Source of the DNA: Bradyrhizobium lablabi
Lineage (GTDB): Bacteria > Pseudomonadota > Alphaproteobacteria > Rhizobiales > Xanthobacteraceae
Reading direction: 5' to 3'
Length of the DNA stretch: 64,000 nucleotides
Assembly (NCBI RefSeq): GCF_018131005.1
Contig: NZ_JAFCJK010000004.1
Location: 124,001 to 188,000 of the forward strand
Under the pieces are notes generated by a model. That model was given only the letters and a program-made list of their open reading frames with translations. It did not search any database and was not told where the DNA came from. Position numbers and translations under genes: made by a program. Positions 44,782 to 55,224 of the stretch are shown piece after piece. How positions within the stretch are numbered: the first letter of the stretch is position 1; each line of letters starts with the position of its first letter.

Positions 44782-44933
44782 AAGTATGCGCGCAGCCCGT
44801 CGGCACTGCCGCGAAAGTGGCTGCCGCGCATTTAGCGTCTCGGACTTGTACGATCGCGCCGTCTCCCTGTGAGGCAGCGCGATCACGGTTTCGCATGACC
44901 GGCCTCTTGGCGTGCGCATCAAGGTGAAGCGAG

Positions 44934-45863
44934 ATGGCGATAGCCGAGACCCAAGTCTACATGCCGCAGGCGCCGCAGCCCAGATTCCGGCTGCTCGAGG
45001 ACGAGCGATGGCTCGCATTCATGCTGCTGGTACCGACCATGGCGCTGCTCGGTACGTTCATCGCCTATCCGTTCCTGCGTGGCATCTTGTTGTCGGTGAC
45101 CGACGCGCGCGTGGGTGTGCCCGGCGATTTTGTCGGCCTCGCAAACTTCTACAAAATCTTCAATGACGGGATCTTTCGGACCTCTGTCTACAACACCTTC
45201 CTCTACACCGGCGTGACCACCGTCTTCAAGCTCGCGCTCGGCCTGTGGCTCGCCATGCTGCTCAACCGCAATTTTCGCGGCAAGGCTTTCACGCGTGCCT
45301 TCATCCTGCTGCCTTTCATCATCCCGACCGTGCTTTCAACTTTCGCCTGGAAGTGGATGTTCGATCCAACATTCAGCGTTCTCAATTGGCTCCTCTATCA
45401 TCTCGGCTTGATCACCGGTCGGATCAACTGGCTCGGCGATCCCGAGTTGGCCATGATCTCGATCATCATCGTCAATATCTGGCGCGGCGTGCCTTTCTTC
45501 GCCATCAGCCTGCTCGCCGGCTTGCAGACTATCAGTCCCGAACTCAGCGAGGCCGCCGCCATCGATGGCGCCAGGCCGTGGCAGCGGTTCTGGTATGTCA
45601 CCTGGCCGCTGCTCTTGCCCGTGACCATGGTCGTGGTGCTGTTCTCGGTGATTCAGACATTCGCTGACTTCCAGATCGTCTATGTCATGACTGGGGGCGG
45701 ACCAGCCAATGCGACGCACCTATTCGCCACCTACGCATATCAGATCGGCATCGGCACGGGCCTTTTGAGCGAGGGCGCCGCCATTTCGCTTGCGATGTTT
45801 CCGGTGCTATTCCTGGTTGTCATCATCCAACTTCTCTACATCCGCCGCGTAGAGGTCCGTTGA
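44934..45863 (+). CDS. Sugar ABC transporter permease 1 (MalF/UgpA-like)
   Basis: This is a 309-residue inner-membrane permease with six predicted helices. An N-terminal first helix is LAFMLLVPTMALLGTFIAYP. The EAA loop that docks with the ATPase is LSEAAAIDGARPWQRFWYVT, followed by WPLLLPVTMVVVLFSVIQTF. TGGGPANATHLFATYAYQIG is typical of the MalF/UgpA subfamily. It is 3 bp from the next permease and is part of the four-gene operon. Confidence 0.94.
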   Translation: MAIAETQVYMPQAPQPRFRLLEDERWLAFMLLVPTMALLGTFIAYPFLRGILLSVTDARVGVPGDFVGLANFYKIFNDGIFRTSVYNTFLYTGVTTVFKLALGLWLAMLLNRNFRGKAFTRAFILLPFIIPTVLSTFAWKWMFDPTFSVLNWLLYHLGLITGRINWLGDPELAMISIIIVNIWRGVPFFAISLLAGLQTISPELSEAAAIDGARPWQRFWYVTWPLLLPVTMVVVLFSVIQTFADFQIVYVMTGGGPANATHLFATYAYQIGIGTGLLSEGAAISLAMFPVLFLVVIIQLLYIRRVEVR

Positions 45864-45866
45864 GTC

Positions 45867-46718
45867 ATGATCGAAGGTGCATGGTGGCGAAAGTGGGTGT
45901 TCTTCTACGTCCCGATGGCGCTGTTCCTGCTTTTCCTGCTGTTCCCATTCTATTGGATGGTGATCACTTCGGTGCGCCCGGATGGCGAGCTTTACCGACC
46001 CTGGAATTCGATCAACTACAATCCGTTTTGGACCTGGAACCCGACCTGGGATCACGTGAGATATCTGTTCGAGGAGACGCTGTTTGCATCGTGGCTGTGG
46101 AACACGACGTTCATCGCACTCGCGTCAACCGCTATCTCGCTCGTGTGCGGAGTGTTCGCCGGCTATGCTCTCTCACGGCTTAACTTTCCATTTGCCGGCA
46201 GCCTGGGGACTGGCATCTTCATTACCTATCTGGTGCCGCAAACACTGCTGTTCATTCCGCTCGCCGAGATCATCCGCAACTATCGGCTAGGCGACACGCC
46301 GTGGTCGTTGATTCTGACCTATCCGACCTTTCTTATTCCGTTCTGCACCTGGCTCATGATGGGCTACTTCAAGGCAGTGCCCAAGGAGCTCGAGGAATGC
46401 GCGCGCATTGACGGCGCCTCGCGCTGGCAGGCCATGCTTTACATCGTCATACCGGTGGCGATCCCGGGTATCCTCTCGGCCGGCATCTTCGCCTTCACGC
46501 TGTCGTGGAATGAGTTCATCTACGCACTCGTATTTCTGTCCTCGCCTGGGCAGAAGACTGTGCCGGTTGGCGTCACATCCGAGCTGATCCGCGGCGATGT
46601 CTTCTTCTGGGGACCACTGATGGCTGGCGCCCTGCTCGGATCGATCCCAGTAGCGATCGCCTATTCGTTTTTCGTCGAGCACTACGTCGCAGGACTGACC
46701 GGATCGGTGAAGGGTTGA
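45867..46718 (+). CDS. Sugar ABC transporter permease 2 (MalG/UgpE-like)
   Basis: The 283-residue second permease has a first helix of FYVPMALFLLFLLFPFYWMV and an EAA loop LEECARIDGASRWQAMLYIV then IPVAIPGILSAGIFAFTLSW. NEFIYALVFLSSPGQKTVPV and AGALLGSIPVAIAYSFFVEH-type ends mark the MalG/UgpE family. It starts 3 bp after the first permease's stop, indicating coupled translation. Confidence 0.94.
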   Translation: MIEGAWWRKWVFFYVPMALFLLFLLFPFYWMVITSVRPDGELYRPWNSINYNPFWTWNPTWDHVRYLFEETLFASWLWNTTFIALASTAISLVCGVFAGYALSRLNFPFAGSLGTGIFITYLVPQTLLFIPLAEIIRNYRLGDTPWSLILTYPTFLIPFCTWLMMGYFKAVPKELEECARIDGASRWQAMLYIVIPVAIPGILSAGIFAFTLSWNEFIYALVFLSSPGQKTVPVGVTSELIRGDVFFWGPLMAGALLGSIPVAIAYSFFVEHYVAGLTGSVKG

Positions 46719-46788
46719 CAGTCCCCGGATGCTGGCAATTGGAAAGCGGGCAGGCAGAATTACGGTGGATGGGAGGCAGGCGAGACCA

Positions 46789-47880
46789 ATGGGACAGGTC
46801 GTCCTCAGAGAGGTCAACAAGTTCTACGACAGCGTCCATGCTGTCAAAGACGTCAATCTACAGATCCGCGACAAGGAGTTCGTGGTATTCGTCGGACCGT
46901 CTGGCTGCGGCAAGACGACCACGCTCAGAATGATCGCGGGGCTTGAACCGATCAGCTCCGGCGATATCTCAATCGACGGCAACGTGATCAATGAACTGGC
47001 GCCCATGGACCGCGACATCGCCATGGTGTTCCAGAACTATGCGCTCTACCCGCACATGAGCGTGTACGACAATATGGCGTTCGGCTTGAAGATGCGCAAA
47101 TTCGGAAGGCCCGAGATTGAGAAGCGAGTGCGGGAGACGGCCGACGTCCTTGGCATCAGCGAATTGCTAGTGCGCAAGCCGCGCCAGCTTTCCGGCGGCC
47201 AGCGCCAGCGCGTAGCGTTAGGCCGTGCTATCGTGCGCCACCCGCGCGTGTTCCTGTTTGACGAGCCGCTGTCGAACCTCGATGCCAAGCTGCGGGTGCA
47301 GATGCGCGTTGAGCTCAAGAAGCTGCATCTGCGTCTCGGCACCACCGCCATTTACGTCACCCACGATCAGGTTGAGGCAATGACGCTGGGTGACCGGGTC
47401 ATCGTCATGAAGGACGGCGTCGTGCAGCAGGTGGGGGAGCCACTCGAACTGTACAATCAGCCCGCCAACAAGTTCGTCGCCGGCTTCATCGGCTCCCCGG
47501 CCATGAATTTCGCCGCCGTTACAGTGACCGAGGCGAACGGATCACTGATCGCCGAGAACTCCGGCATGCGCATCAAGCTGCCGGACGAGACGGCTCAGCG
47601 CCTGCGCGGGTATATTGGCCACGAAGTCACGCTTGGCGTGCGCCCGGAGGACCTCACCGTGGCGGGGGCAGCCGATCTCGATCGCCCGTGCTTTGATGCT
47701 GTGATCGAGGTGGTCGAGCAACTCGGTTCGGAAATCCTGCTCGACATGAAGGTCGGCGAGGGTGTCATGGTGGCGTGCGTCGAGCCGACAGCGAGGGTGA
47801 AGGTGCGCGACAAGCTGCGCGTTGCCATGCGCCCTTCGAGGCTTCACGTTTTCGACGCGAGGACCGAGGCGGCAATCTAA
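46789..47880 (+). CDS. Sugar ABC transporter ATP-binding protein (MalK/UgpC-like)
   Basis: This is a 363-residue ATPase powering the upstream permeases. The nucleotide-binding domain has Walker A FVGPSGCGKTTTLRMIAG, Q-loop DIAMVFQNYALYPHMSVYDN, signature LSGGQRQRVALGRAIV, Walker B VFLFDEPLSNLDAKLRVQM and H-loop YVTHDQVEAMTL. A C-terminal TOBE/OB domain (GVRPEDLTVA and onward) is present. ATG 46789 is chosen since the conserved domain starts there; the frame is open to 46729. Confidence 0.95.
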   Translation: MGQVVLREVNKFYDSVHAVKDVNLQIRDKEFVVFVGPSGCGKTTTLRMIAGLEPISSGDISIDGNVINELAPMDRDIAMVFQNYALYPHMSVYDNMAFGLKMRKFGRPEIEKRVRETADVLGISELLVRKPRQLSGGQRQRVALGRAIVRHPRVFLFDEPLSNLDAKLRVQMRVELKKLHLRLGTTAIYVTHDQVEAMTLGDRVIVMKDGVVQQVGEPLELYNQPANKFVAGFIGSPAMNFAAVTVTEANGSLIAENSGMRIKLPDETAQRLRGYIGHEVTLGVRPEDLTVAGAADLDRPCFDAVIEVVEQLGSEILLDMKVGEGVMVACVEPTARVKVRDKLRVAMRPSRLHVFDARTEAAI

Positions 47881-48803
47881 CGCAGACACAGTCGGCGCCT
47901 AGTGTCCTTCTTAGCGCGCGCCGACGAGGTGATCGAACGACGATGCTGTTGCTGCGGGGCCGATGTTGGCATTTTTCAGACCTCAAGCTTCATCAAGTCC
48001 GCTTTGCGTCATTTTCGACCGATTCAATCGATCCTTCCATCCCGTTCACGTCTGCTTCGCCCCGAAAGCCGATACGAGGACGACGGACCAAAGGCGCGTT
48101 GGCCAGACGTCTAAGTTTCAAGCTCCCAAACTGGGAGGGTCGCCCGTGCCCGCCGAAGAGCTTCTGTGCGAAGTACCTAGGTGGGAGTACCACCCGCACA
48201 TGCGACGCTCACCAGCGCGGTCGACCCATGCGTTATTTTCAAGGGCGACAGTGAGACACCGACCGGTGCGTCGACGCGTCAGCGATCTCCGAACGCGGTT
48301 TGAGAGCCCGCAACGACCAGGCGCGGGAGGCGGTCGAAATAAGAGGGGCTCCTCCCTTTCGAGCGCGGCGGCTGGCATAACCAAATCTCGTCATCAACAA
48401 ATCCGAAGGAGAGACAGTCCAAACGATTTTTAGGCTATATCTGGAGTTTCGATCGTTCGGAAAGCCGGTTGCAGAACTCGATCGTCGAAAGATTTTTACC
48501 AGACGCCGCAACACAAAAGCCGCAAAATATCAGGGCGGCTGGCTCATCGTGTCAATCAACAGTCGCGCAACAAGCGGCGAGGAAACATAAGAATCTTGGT
48601 AGGACGCTTGCACGATGCCAGATCTCGGCCAGCTGCCGCAGCTCGTCAGCAACTGGATAATGATCTTCGAAGCGCGAGCGCCGAAACTAACGAGGTCGCA
48701 ATCTAGTTCCGAACCGATCTGAACGAGCTGAGCTTCCGGAGACGGAAGCAATGTGTCCAGGTCGATCGCAGTGAATTGCAGGGCGACCAACGCTCTCGGG
48801 GTC
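47881..48803. other. Intergenic region with degenerate repeat sequence
   Basis: No gene is supported. 48000-48085 (CGTCTGCTTCGCCCCGAAAG) resembles short dispersed non-coding sequences that I associate with Bradyrhizobium genomes. A 129-codon frame on the minus strand (48530-48919) overlaps a better candidate, lacks a ribosome site and was not kept. Confidence 0.45.
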
Positions 48804-49046
48804 TTATCGTTCGGATCCGGGTTTTGTTTTCGGTGGCATGACAATGGCGCCAGTGTTCGGGTGATGATCGCCAACGAGCACCCTCTGCCGGGCGCCGTCA
48901 CCCCGCATTCGCCCATCAAACAGGAACGGACTTGTTTTATTTGCGCCGGCGACGGCCGACGTGTTCGATTGTTCAGACTTGGTATCTTGCGCGTGGACCG
49001 CGGTTACTGCCAGTGTCAACGCAAACGCGATTGCTAGTCTCGACAT
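48804..49046 (-). CDS. Possible small secreted protein
   Basis: An 80-residue frame from ATG 49046 starts with a good signal peptide (MSRLAIAFALTLAVTAVHAQ, cleavage after AHA-type HAQ). A short polar part follows (SNTSAVAGANKTSPFLFDGR, VLVGDHHPNTGAIVMPPKTK). AAGGA lies 11 nt upstream. I do not recognise a family. The signal sequence is the main reason for keeping it. Confidence 0.45.
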   Translation of the reverse strand: MSRLAIAFALTLAVTAVHAQDTKSEQSNTSAVAGANKTSPFLFDGRMRGDGARQRVLVGDHHPNTGAIVMPPKTKPGSER

Positions 49047-49366
49047 GACGGGGCACATCCTTGGGTTTCGATCACTATCGGCGAGGAAGTTGGCGTCATG
49101 ATGTCTGCGAAGAACGATGTGTCCGCTCAGGGCCATTTCCGTCATTTTTGGCCCATTCGCCGGATGTGCGCCCAGCCCCGGATCGCGGCGCGGAAGCAGA
49201 CATTGCACGAGGTCCGAGAAGGGCCATGAACAGGCATTCACAGAAAGCACGTCCCTGCTTTCAGTCGCACGGGTTGATCCTTTCGAGGAGTGCAGGATGC
49301 TGATTTTCCAAATATGGTAGAATGGCGTGCCTGAGGTCCGCTTGGCGTTTGCCCAGGAGATTTGTT

Positions 49367-51568
49367 GTGCGAAATGCAAGTCGAGCCGGGCGCTTCATGC
49401 CACTTCATCCGCGGCTTGCGGCAGCGGGGTTCAAGGTCGCGCTACCACTTGCGGAACGATTCTTCCGGCATGAAGGTATTCATCGTCCGAACAGCCAATT
49501 CGCTGCCGAGCGGGCGCGGGATTTGGTCGCAAGGCTGGCGCGCGGCGAAACGGCCTATCTCGTTGGCATAAGTATCGGCGGATTCCACAACACTGGAGTT
49601 GCGCTCGTCGAGGTGACTCCTGCTGGCGGTCCCCGGATCATCTGCAACAATGAGGAAGAGCGCTTCTCGGGCCGAAAGCATACCAACGCCTATCCTCGCT
49701 CATCGCTCGAAGCGCTGACTGAAATCATGAAGGGTTTGGGCATTGGCCCCGAGCGGATCGTCGCTTGTCTCGCGACCTACGATTACGCTCTGCTTATGGC
49801 CTCGGGGCTTCGGTCCCTTCTGGAGGAATTTCCTGCAAGCCTGTACCTGCCGTTCCAGGGTAACGCTGCGGCCTTCGAAGGCGACCAATTGAAGGAGGGA
49901 TTTAAAGCTCCAGCTCGGTTGGGTCAGCTTTTCGGCCTCAATTGCAGCGTGCCAATCATTGGCATGCCGCACCACGACAATCACGCATGGTTCTCATATT
50001 TGGCCTCGCCTTTCGCTAGAGAGCGGCAAAAGACGATGATCGTAGTTGTCGATGGTTCGGGCGACTTCGCCTCGACTACGCTCTATCTCGGCGAGAACGG
50101 CGTCGTTCGGCAAATCCGGAGCAACGCCAGCATATTCGACTCGCTCGGTATGTTTTACGCCATCATCAGCTCGACGCAGGGCGGCTGGACAGCGCTCAGC
50201 AGCGAAGGCAGATACATGGGCGCCGCGGCCTATGGCGACATGGATCGTTCGACCAACACTTTCTATCGGCAGCTGCAAAACATCTTTGATCTCCGGGCGG
50301 ACGGCGACGTGTATCTCAACCGGTCGCTCGCGAATTGGCCCCGGCGCATGCTTCGTCAACCCTACACCGAGGGTCTCTCCCAAATCCTGGGCCCACCCAT
50401 CGCGCCTGAGGAGATGTGGAACCCCGACGCCGTCCTGCGTGTCGAAGACATCCATCACCGGCCGAATACGCAGGAGAGGCTCGACAAGGCGGCGGCCACC
50501 CAGATGGTTTTCGAGGATGGGCTCGTCCACATCATTGACGGTCTCATCCGCATGACCGGCAGCGACCGGCTAGTACTCACCGGAGGGGCGGCGCTCAACG
50601 CAGTTGCGAACATGGGCGTGCTGGAGCATTTCGACGCCGGCTACTATGGCCGCGTCCTCAAGCAATCGACGCGGCTTCATTTGTGGACGCCGCCTGTGCC
50701 GAACGACGCCGGGGTCACGGTAGGAGCAGCTTACGCATTCGCCGCCGCCGCCGGGGTGGGTCTTGGGCCGTCGCTCCAGCACGCTTTCTATTGCGGTCGC
50801 GCGCCCCGCATGTCCGATATCCTCGTCGCTCTGGACGGTGCCGCCGACGTGGCCTGGATCGGCGTCGGCGACGCGTCGCACAAATCCGGGATAGAGGCCA
50901 TCGCCGACCTCATGGCGTTCATCACCGCGAGAGATGGGATCATTGCGATCTTCCGGGGACCGGCAGAGACGGGGCCGCGGGCGCTGGGTCACAGATCGAT
51001 CTTGGCCAACCCTTGCAACCCGCGCACGCGCGAACTGCTTAACGAGCGCGTCAAATATCGCGAAGCGATCCGGCCGCTCGCGCCTATGGCGACGCTTTCA
51101 GCGGCAAAGGCTTTGTTCGACTTGTCCGAGGGCGCCTCGGACGATGATTACAATGCCTATAACTACATGGTCCTGACCGCGAGAGCCAAGCCTCAAGCGC
51201 GCGCCCAAATTCCCGCCGTCATTCACGTCGATGGAACTGCCCGGCTGCAGATCGCGCGCGAGCATACCGATGCCGTAGCGCACGCCTATTTGACGGCGCT
51301 TGGAAGGCGAATCGGCGTCGAAGTTGCAGTGAACACATCCTTCAACGTCGGGGGACCGATCGCGCAAACCCCCATCCAGGCGCTTGATACACTGCGCCGC
51401 GCGAAGGGCATGGACGGTGTATTCATGTTCTCAGAGGAAGGGCAGGTTATCGCGGCCTGGATTAGGAAAACGGGAACCGGAGCGGCGGCCCGGATCCCTG
51501 AATGGCTCGTGGAATGGCAAAGCGAAACGAACGCCGCGGTCGAGTTATCTGGAGTGCGGGCATGTTGA
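49367..51568 (+). CDS. Carbamoyltransferase, NodU/CmcH/TobZ family
   Basis: This enzyme of about 733 residues transfers a carbamoyl group from carbamoyl phosphate via carbamoyl-AMP to a hydroxyl or amine on a natural product or lipo-oligosaccharide. The N-terminal Kae1-like domain has LVGISIGGFHNTGVALVEVT, where most members have an HDxAA motif, then GMPHHDNHAWFSYLASPF with the conserved His cluster, and VVVDGSGDFASTTLYLGENG. The C-terminal YrdC-like domain has PAETGPRALGHRSILANP, REAIRPLAPMATL and VAVNTSFNVGGPIAQTPIQA. GTG 49367 is preferred because AGGAGA lies 6 nt upstream. About 60 residues precede the usual N-terminus. No PKS, NRPS or nod genes are nearby. Confidence 0.9.
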   Translation: MRNASRAGRFMPLHPRLAAAGFKVALPLAERFFRHEGIHRPNSQFAAERARDLVARLARGETAYLVGISIGGFHNTGVALVEVTPAGGPRIICNNEEERFSGRKHTNAYPRSSLEALTEIMKGLGIGPERIVACLATYDYALLMASGLRSLLEEFPASLYLPFQGNAAAFEGDQLKEGFKAPARLGQLFGLNCSVPIIGMPHHDNHAWFSYLASPFARERQKTMIVVVDGSGDFASTTLYLGENGVVRQIRSNASIFDSLGMFYAIISSTQGGWTALSSEGRYMGAAAYGDMDRSTNTFYRQLQNIFDLRADGDVYLNRSLANWPRRMLRQPYTEGLSQILGPPIAPEEMWNPDAVLRVEDIHHRPNTQERLDKAAATQMVFEDGLVHIIDGLIRMTGSDRLVLTGGAALNAVANMGVLEHFDAGYYGRVLKQSTRLHLWTPPVPNDAGVTVGAAYAFAAAAGVGLGPSLQHAFYCGRAPRMSDILVALDGAADVAWIGVGDASHKSGIEAIADLMAFITARDGIIAIFRGPAETGPRALGHRSILANPCNPRTRELLNERVKYREAIRPLAPMATLSAAKALFDLSEGASDDDYNAYNYMVLTARAKPQARAQIPAVIHVDGTARLQIAREHTDAVAHAYLTALGRRIGVEVAVNTSFNVGGPIAQTPIQALDTLRRAKGMDGVFMFSEEGQVIAAWIRKTGTGAAARIPEWLVEWQSETNAAVELSGVRAC

Positions 51569-51849
51569 AAAGCGATTGTGTCGACGGGCGGGATGTCCCG
51601 TTCGGGTCAATCGCGCCAGTTTGGTCTGTTCGCCGGATGGCGGCTTATCCCCTGACAGCGGCGGAATAGCAGACATCCCGCTAACGTCGCTTGGGGGCCA
51701 ACAACAGACCTCGCCCCTATTCAATCACCTCGTCGGTGCGCGCGAGCAACGTGGCCGGAAATGAGCGGGCTCGTAGAGCCCGCTCCCAGGGAATCACGAA
51801 TAACTGACGGGCTCCAACTGCTATACACGCCGATCACGGGATTCATCAT
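51569..51849. other. Convergent intergenic region with a degenerate repeat
   Basis: GGCGGGATGTCCC (51586-51598) is mirrored by GACATCCCGC near 51673. The sequence between reads as the dispersed GGTCTGTTCGCCGGATGGCG type seen in non-coding DNA of related species (from memory). It lies between the converging carbamoyltransferase and phosphopantetheinyl transferase genes and may act as a weak bidirectional terminator. Confidence 0.4.
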
Positions 51850-52563
51850 TCAAGGATTTATCGCCTCCAAAACCGCAAGCGTGGCAATTACACCGTCGGA
51901 CCTGCGGATTTTTCCAGTTGTCCTGCGAACCCTGTCCCACTCACCGCCGACGCGGCCAATTCCCGATACACAAAATGAACCGTTCTGAAGATCGATAGAG
52001 AGCTCCACATCAGTAAACTCAAGAAATTGTTCGGTGATAGCATACTGACATTTATAGAATGCCTCTTTTGCACTGAAGAGTATTTTTGCGGCGTGGCCAC
52101 TTTCCGGACTTTTGTACTGATCAAGCCATCTTCTTTCAGTCGACGTGCATATCAAGGTCTGTAGTTCAGATTCAAGCGGCGCATCGATCTCGAGATCAAG
52201 ACCGAGGCTTGCGATGCGAGGCGAGGTTGTGACTGCCACTCCGCAGAGTTTGTCGGTGTGGGAAATGCTCCCGACAACACCGGGCGGCCATTGCGGCGAC
52301 CGATCGGCACGCGGAACCAAAGAACAGGGCGGAATGCCCAACCTGGATAGTGCGTGGCGCGCGCACACGCGTGCGGTACCGAATTCGGCTCTACGCTTCT
52401 CGACCGCATGCTGGATATATTTGACTTCATCCGGAAATAGCGCTCCGGAGTCGATCGAGGGAACACCTTCAGAAAAAACGATCTCGCGCTCGCAGGCGGA
52501 TTCGAGTAAGGCCAAAGGCGAGCAGAAAGAACTAGGCGTCGACAGGCCATCGTCTCTCGGCAT
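51850..52563 (-). CDS. 4'-phosphopantetheinyl transferase (EntD/Sfp-like)
   Basis: This 237-residue PPTase attaches phosphopantetheine from CoA to carrier domains of PKS, NRPS or fatty-acid systems. An EntD-like N-terminal region (GALFPDEVKYIQHAVEKRRA, EFGTARVCARHALSRLG) is followed by GVVGSISHTDKLCGVAV, the magnesium motif SLGLDLEIDAPL and the second motif LFSAKEAFYKCQYAIT. All catalytic acidic residues (GxDxE, KEAxxK) are present. ATG 52563 follows GGAG at about 9 nt; an ATG at 52578 is possible. No carrier-protein target is in the window. Confidence 0.9.
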   Translation of the reverse strand: MPRDDGLSTPSSFCSPLALLESACEREIVFSEGVPSIDSGALFPDEVKYIQHAVEKRRAEFGTARVCARHALSRLGIPPCSLVPRADRSPQWPPGVVGSISHTDKLCGVAVTTSPRIASLGLDLEIDAPLESELQTLICTSTERRWLDQYKSPESGHAAKILFSAKEAFYKCQYAITEQFLEFTDVELSIDLQNGSFCVSGIGRVGGEWDRVRRTTGKIRRSDGVIATLAVLEAINP

Positions 52564-52578
52564 TTCGGCACTCTCCAT

Positions 52579-53613
52579 TCTTGAACTCAGGCTTGGCGAG
52601 ACATCATGAGCAGAACGCGTTGATCGCGAAGACCATGCCGCTCTACCTTTGCGCGATCAAGCACTCTCGCGACGTCAGTATTGCTCAAGGATCCTGGCGC
52701 TGAACTTCAACAACGTCTTGGGGATGTCGTGCCGATGATCGTCTTTGCGGTTGTGCGCCATGTGGCCGGTGGCGGCAATAAGGTATGCGAGATAATGCGC
52801 CCATCCGCGGCGGATGCAGCACGCGATGAACGGGGAGACATTGCACGACTTTATTTCCCTGTTAACGAGGTGCGGATTGGACTTCTCTTCGAGGCTTGCT
52901 TCGACGGGGCGAGGCCGGGCCGTAGTCGTCGTCCGAAACGAGGTCAGGAGGCGCGCCAGGTTGCTGCGCCGGCGCGCGAAGCAAGTCGCCGTGGAGGCCG
53001 TTCGCTGGGCGAGATGTTCGCCGGAATGCCTGCCGCCCGAGCGCGTCAAAGCCCGCCGCCGCGATCAAAGCCGAATGCTCAAAGCCCGGCAGACATTGCC
53101 GTCTGCCGGGCGAACGCAAGTATGACTAGATGAATGCAGGGATAATATGACGTTATTGGCCGCAGAAGTATCCGGGAAAATACCGCGTATGTTATAGCCC
53201 ATTTGCGTGTGCCGGGTCGTCTTGCGAGCCTGCGGCTCTTAACTCTGTGCGCGGAAACCTGCGTTCAAAAGTGAACAGACACGCGATTGTCACGCAATCT
53301 ATCTATGCCCGCATTACCGCGCAGGGAGGGTCGAGCAAAAAGACTCGAACAGCGACCACAATTTCAATTGCACGGTACGGACCGCCGGGGGATTGCGAAG
53401 GGCTCCGGCGGTCCACCCCCCCGTCACCTCTAAAGTTCCCATCTGCACCGCGATCGGCGTGACGGGCACGCGTCAAGCGCGATTTTCCGTGCGTCCACAC
53501 GAAAACCAGCATCCGGCCGCTTTCCGCAGCAATCCGGCCAACGTTTCTTGACGCGCGCGTAGTGCTCGCGGAAGCTCATTCAATCACGTGCGCGACGGGG
53601 CGTGGAGAGAGCG
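52579..53613. other. Intergenic region with an 11-bp-stem hairpin
   Basis: A perfect stem pairs GCCCGGCAGAC (53084-53094) with GTCTGCCGGGC (53101-53111) around a 6-nt loop. It is followed on the minus strand by TTTGAG, so it could be a minus-strand terminator. The frames that cover 52675-53133 on both strands show no family features. The last 300 bp before hutH probably hold its promoter. Confidence 0.45.
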
Positions 53614-55170
53614 ATGAGCCGGCAGACGTCCATTCAGGTTTCGCCCGGGTGCGTCGGCCTCGACGATCTCGTGCAAGTGCTCGACGGCGCATCCGTGCTG
53701 CTTGATCCGTCCTTCTGGCCGCGCGTCGAGGCCGCCTCCGCCATCGTCGCGGCGGCGGCGGGCGCGGACGTTCCGGTGTACGGCATCAATACCGGGTTCG
53801 GAAAACTGGCATCGAAGCGCATTGCGTCCGATCAGACGGTGCTGCTCCAGCGCAATCTCATCGTGTCCCATTGCTGCGGCGTGGGGATGCCCACGCCCGA
53901 GCCGATCGTCCGGCTGATGATCGCGCTCAAGATCGTCTCGCTGGGCCGCGGGGCCTCCGGGGTTCGGCGTACCGTCATTGAGCACCTCCAGGCGTTGCTT
54001 GAGCGCGGGGTCTATCCGCTCGTTCCGCAGCAGGGCTCGGTCGGCGCGTCCGGCGATCTGGCGCCGCTCGCGCATATGACGGCGGTCATGATCGGCGAGG
54101 GGCAGGCGATCATAGACGGCAGGCTCGTGCCGGGGGGCGAGGCGCTGGCGGCGGCTAACCTCGCGCCGTTGACGCTCGGGCCGAAGGAAGGTCTCGCCCT
54201 TATCAACGGAACGCAATTCTCGACCGCCTACGCGGTTGCAGGGCTTGTGCGCGCCCACCGTCTCGCCTGTGCCGCGCTGTTGACCGGGGCCTTGTCGGTC
54301 GATGCGGCGATGGCCTCGACCGCCCCGTTCCGCCCCGAAATCCAGGAGCTTCGCGGGCATGCCGGGCAGATCGCCGCCGCCGCGGCCCTGACCGCATTGT
54401 TGGCGGGCAGTGACATCAGGATGTCGCATCTTGAAGGCGACGAACGGGTGCAGGATCCCTATTGCCTCCGTTGCCAGCCGCAGGTGGCCGGCGCGGCGCT
54501 CGATCTGCTCGCACAGGCTGCGCGCACCTTGACCATCGAGGTCAACGCCGTCACGGACAATCCGCTGGTCCTGGTCGAGACAGGCGAGATCGTCTCGGGT
54601 GGAAATTTCCACGCCGAGCCGGTTGCCTTCGCCGCCGACCAGATCGCGCTCGCCCTGTCCGAGATCGGCGCCATCAGCGAGCGGCGCATCGCGACCCTGG
54701 TCGATCCCGCGCTCAACTTCGGACTGCCGCCGTTCCTCACACCCGAGCCCGGCATCAACTCCGGCTTCATGATCGCGGAAGTGACCGCCGCCGCGCTCTA
54801 TGCCGAGAACAAGCAACGCGCTGCCCCCGGCTCGATCGATTCAACGCCGACCAGCGCCAATCAGGAAGACCATGTGTCCATGGCCGCGCACGCGGCACGC
54901 CGGCTGTCTGACATGGCCGACAATCTTGCCGGCATTCTCGGGATCGAACTGCTGGTTGCCGCGCAAGGCATCACGCTGCGCCTGCCCCATGCGACCAGCG
55001 CTCCGCTTGAAGCTGTTCTTGCCTTGTTGCGCGAGCAAGTGCCGCCGCTCGGTTATGATCGCTACATGGCCGACGATCTCGCCAGGGCAAGGGAACTGAT
55101 CGAGCGCGGCGCATTGCCTGCCGCAGCGATATCCGTGCTCGCGCACAACCCGTTCCCGGCGCTTGCCTGA
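53614..55170 (+). CDS. hutH: Histidine ammonia-lyase
   Basis: This is a 518-residue MIO enzyme deaminating histidine to urocanate. The MIO-forming Ala-Ser-Gly is in [18 protein letters not shown]. Supporting residues are [12 protein letters not shown] (catalytic Tyr loop), [39 protein letters not shown] and [14 protein letters not shown]. The selectivity pair in [11 protein letters not shown] is Ser-His, as in bacterial HutH rather than Tyr- or Phe-lyases, so histidine is the likely substrate. ATG 53614 follows GGAG. No hutU, hutI or hutC genes are adjacent. A PLP enzyme follows 54 bp downstream. The opposite-strand frame of 410 codons is a shadow. Confidence 0.93.
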   Translation: MSRQTSIQVSPGCVGLDDLVQVLDGASVLLDPSFWPRVEAASAIVAAAAGADVPVYGINTGFGKLASKRIASDQTVLLQRNLIVSHCCGVGMPTPEPIVRLMIALKIVSLGRGASGVRRTVIEHLQALLERGVYPLVPQQGSVGASGDLAPLAHMTAVMIGEGQAIIDGRLVPGGEALAAANLAPLTLGPKEGLALINGTQFSTAYAVAGLVRAHRLACAALLTGALSVDAAMASTAPFRPEIQELRGHAGQIAAAAALTALLAGSDIRMSHLEGDERVQDPYCLRCQPQVAGAALDLLAQAARTLTIEVNAVTDNPLVLVETGEIVSGGNFHAEPVAFAADQIALALSEIGAISERRIATLVDPALNFGLPPFLTPEPGINSGFMIAEVTAAALYAENKQRAAPGSIDSTPTSANQEDHVSMAAHAARRLSDMADNLAGILGIELLVAAQGITLRLPHATSAPLEAVLALLREQVPPLGYDRYMADDLARARELIERGALPAAAISVLAHNPFPALA

Positions 55171-55224
55171 AAGATTGCTCATGAGGTGCGGGGCGCGACG
55201 TTTCTTCAAGACTGCGAGGCAACC

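Noticed and set aside
49367..52563. Natural-product biosynthetic cluster
   Set aside because: Only a carbamoyltransferase and PPTase are present. No PKS, NRPS, carrier protein or precursor genes were seen in the window.
52675..53133. Frames of 124-150 codons on both strands
   Set aside because: Neither strand shows a family or ribosome site, and the two overlap fully.
53584..54816. 410-codon open frame on the minus strand
   Set aside because: It is a shadow of hutH, whose active-site motifs are clear on the other strand.
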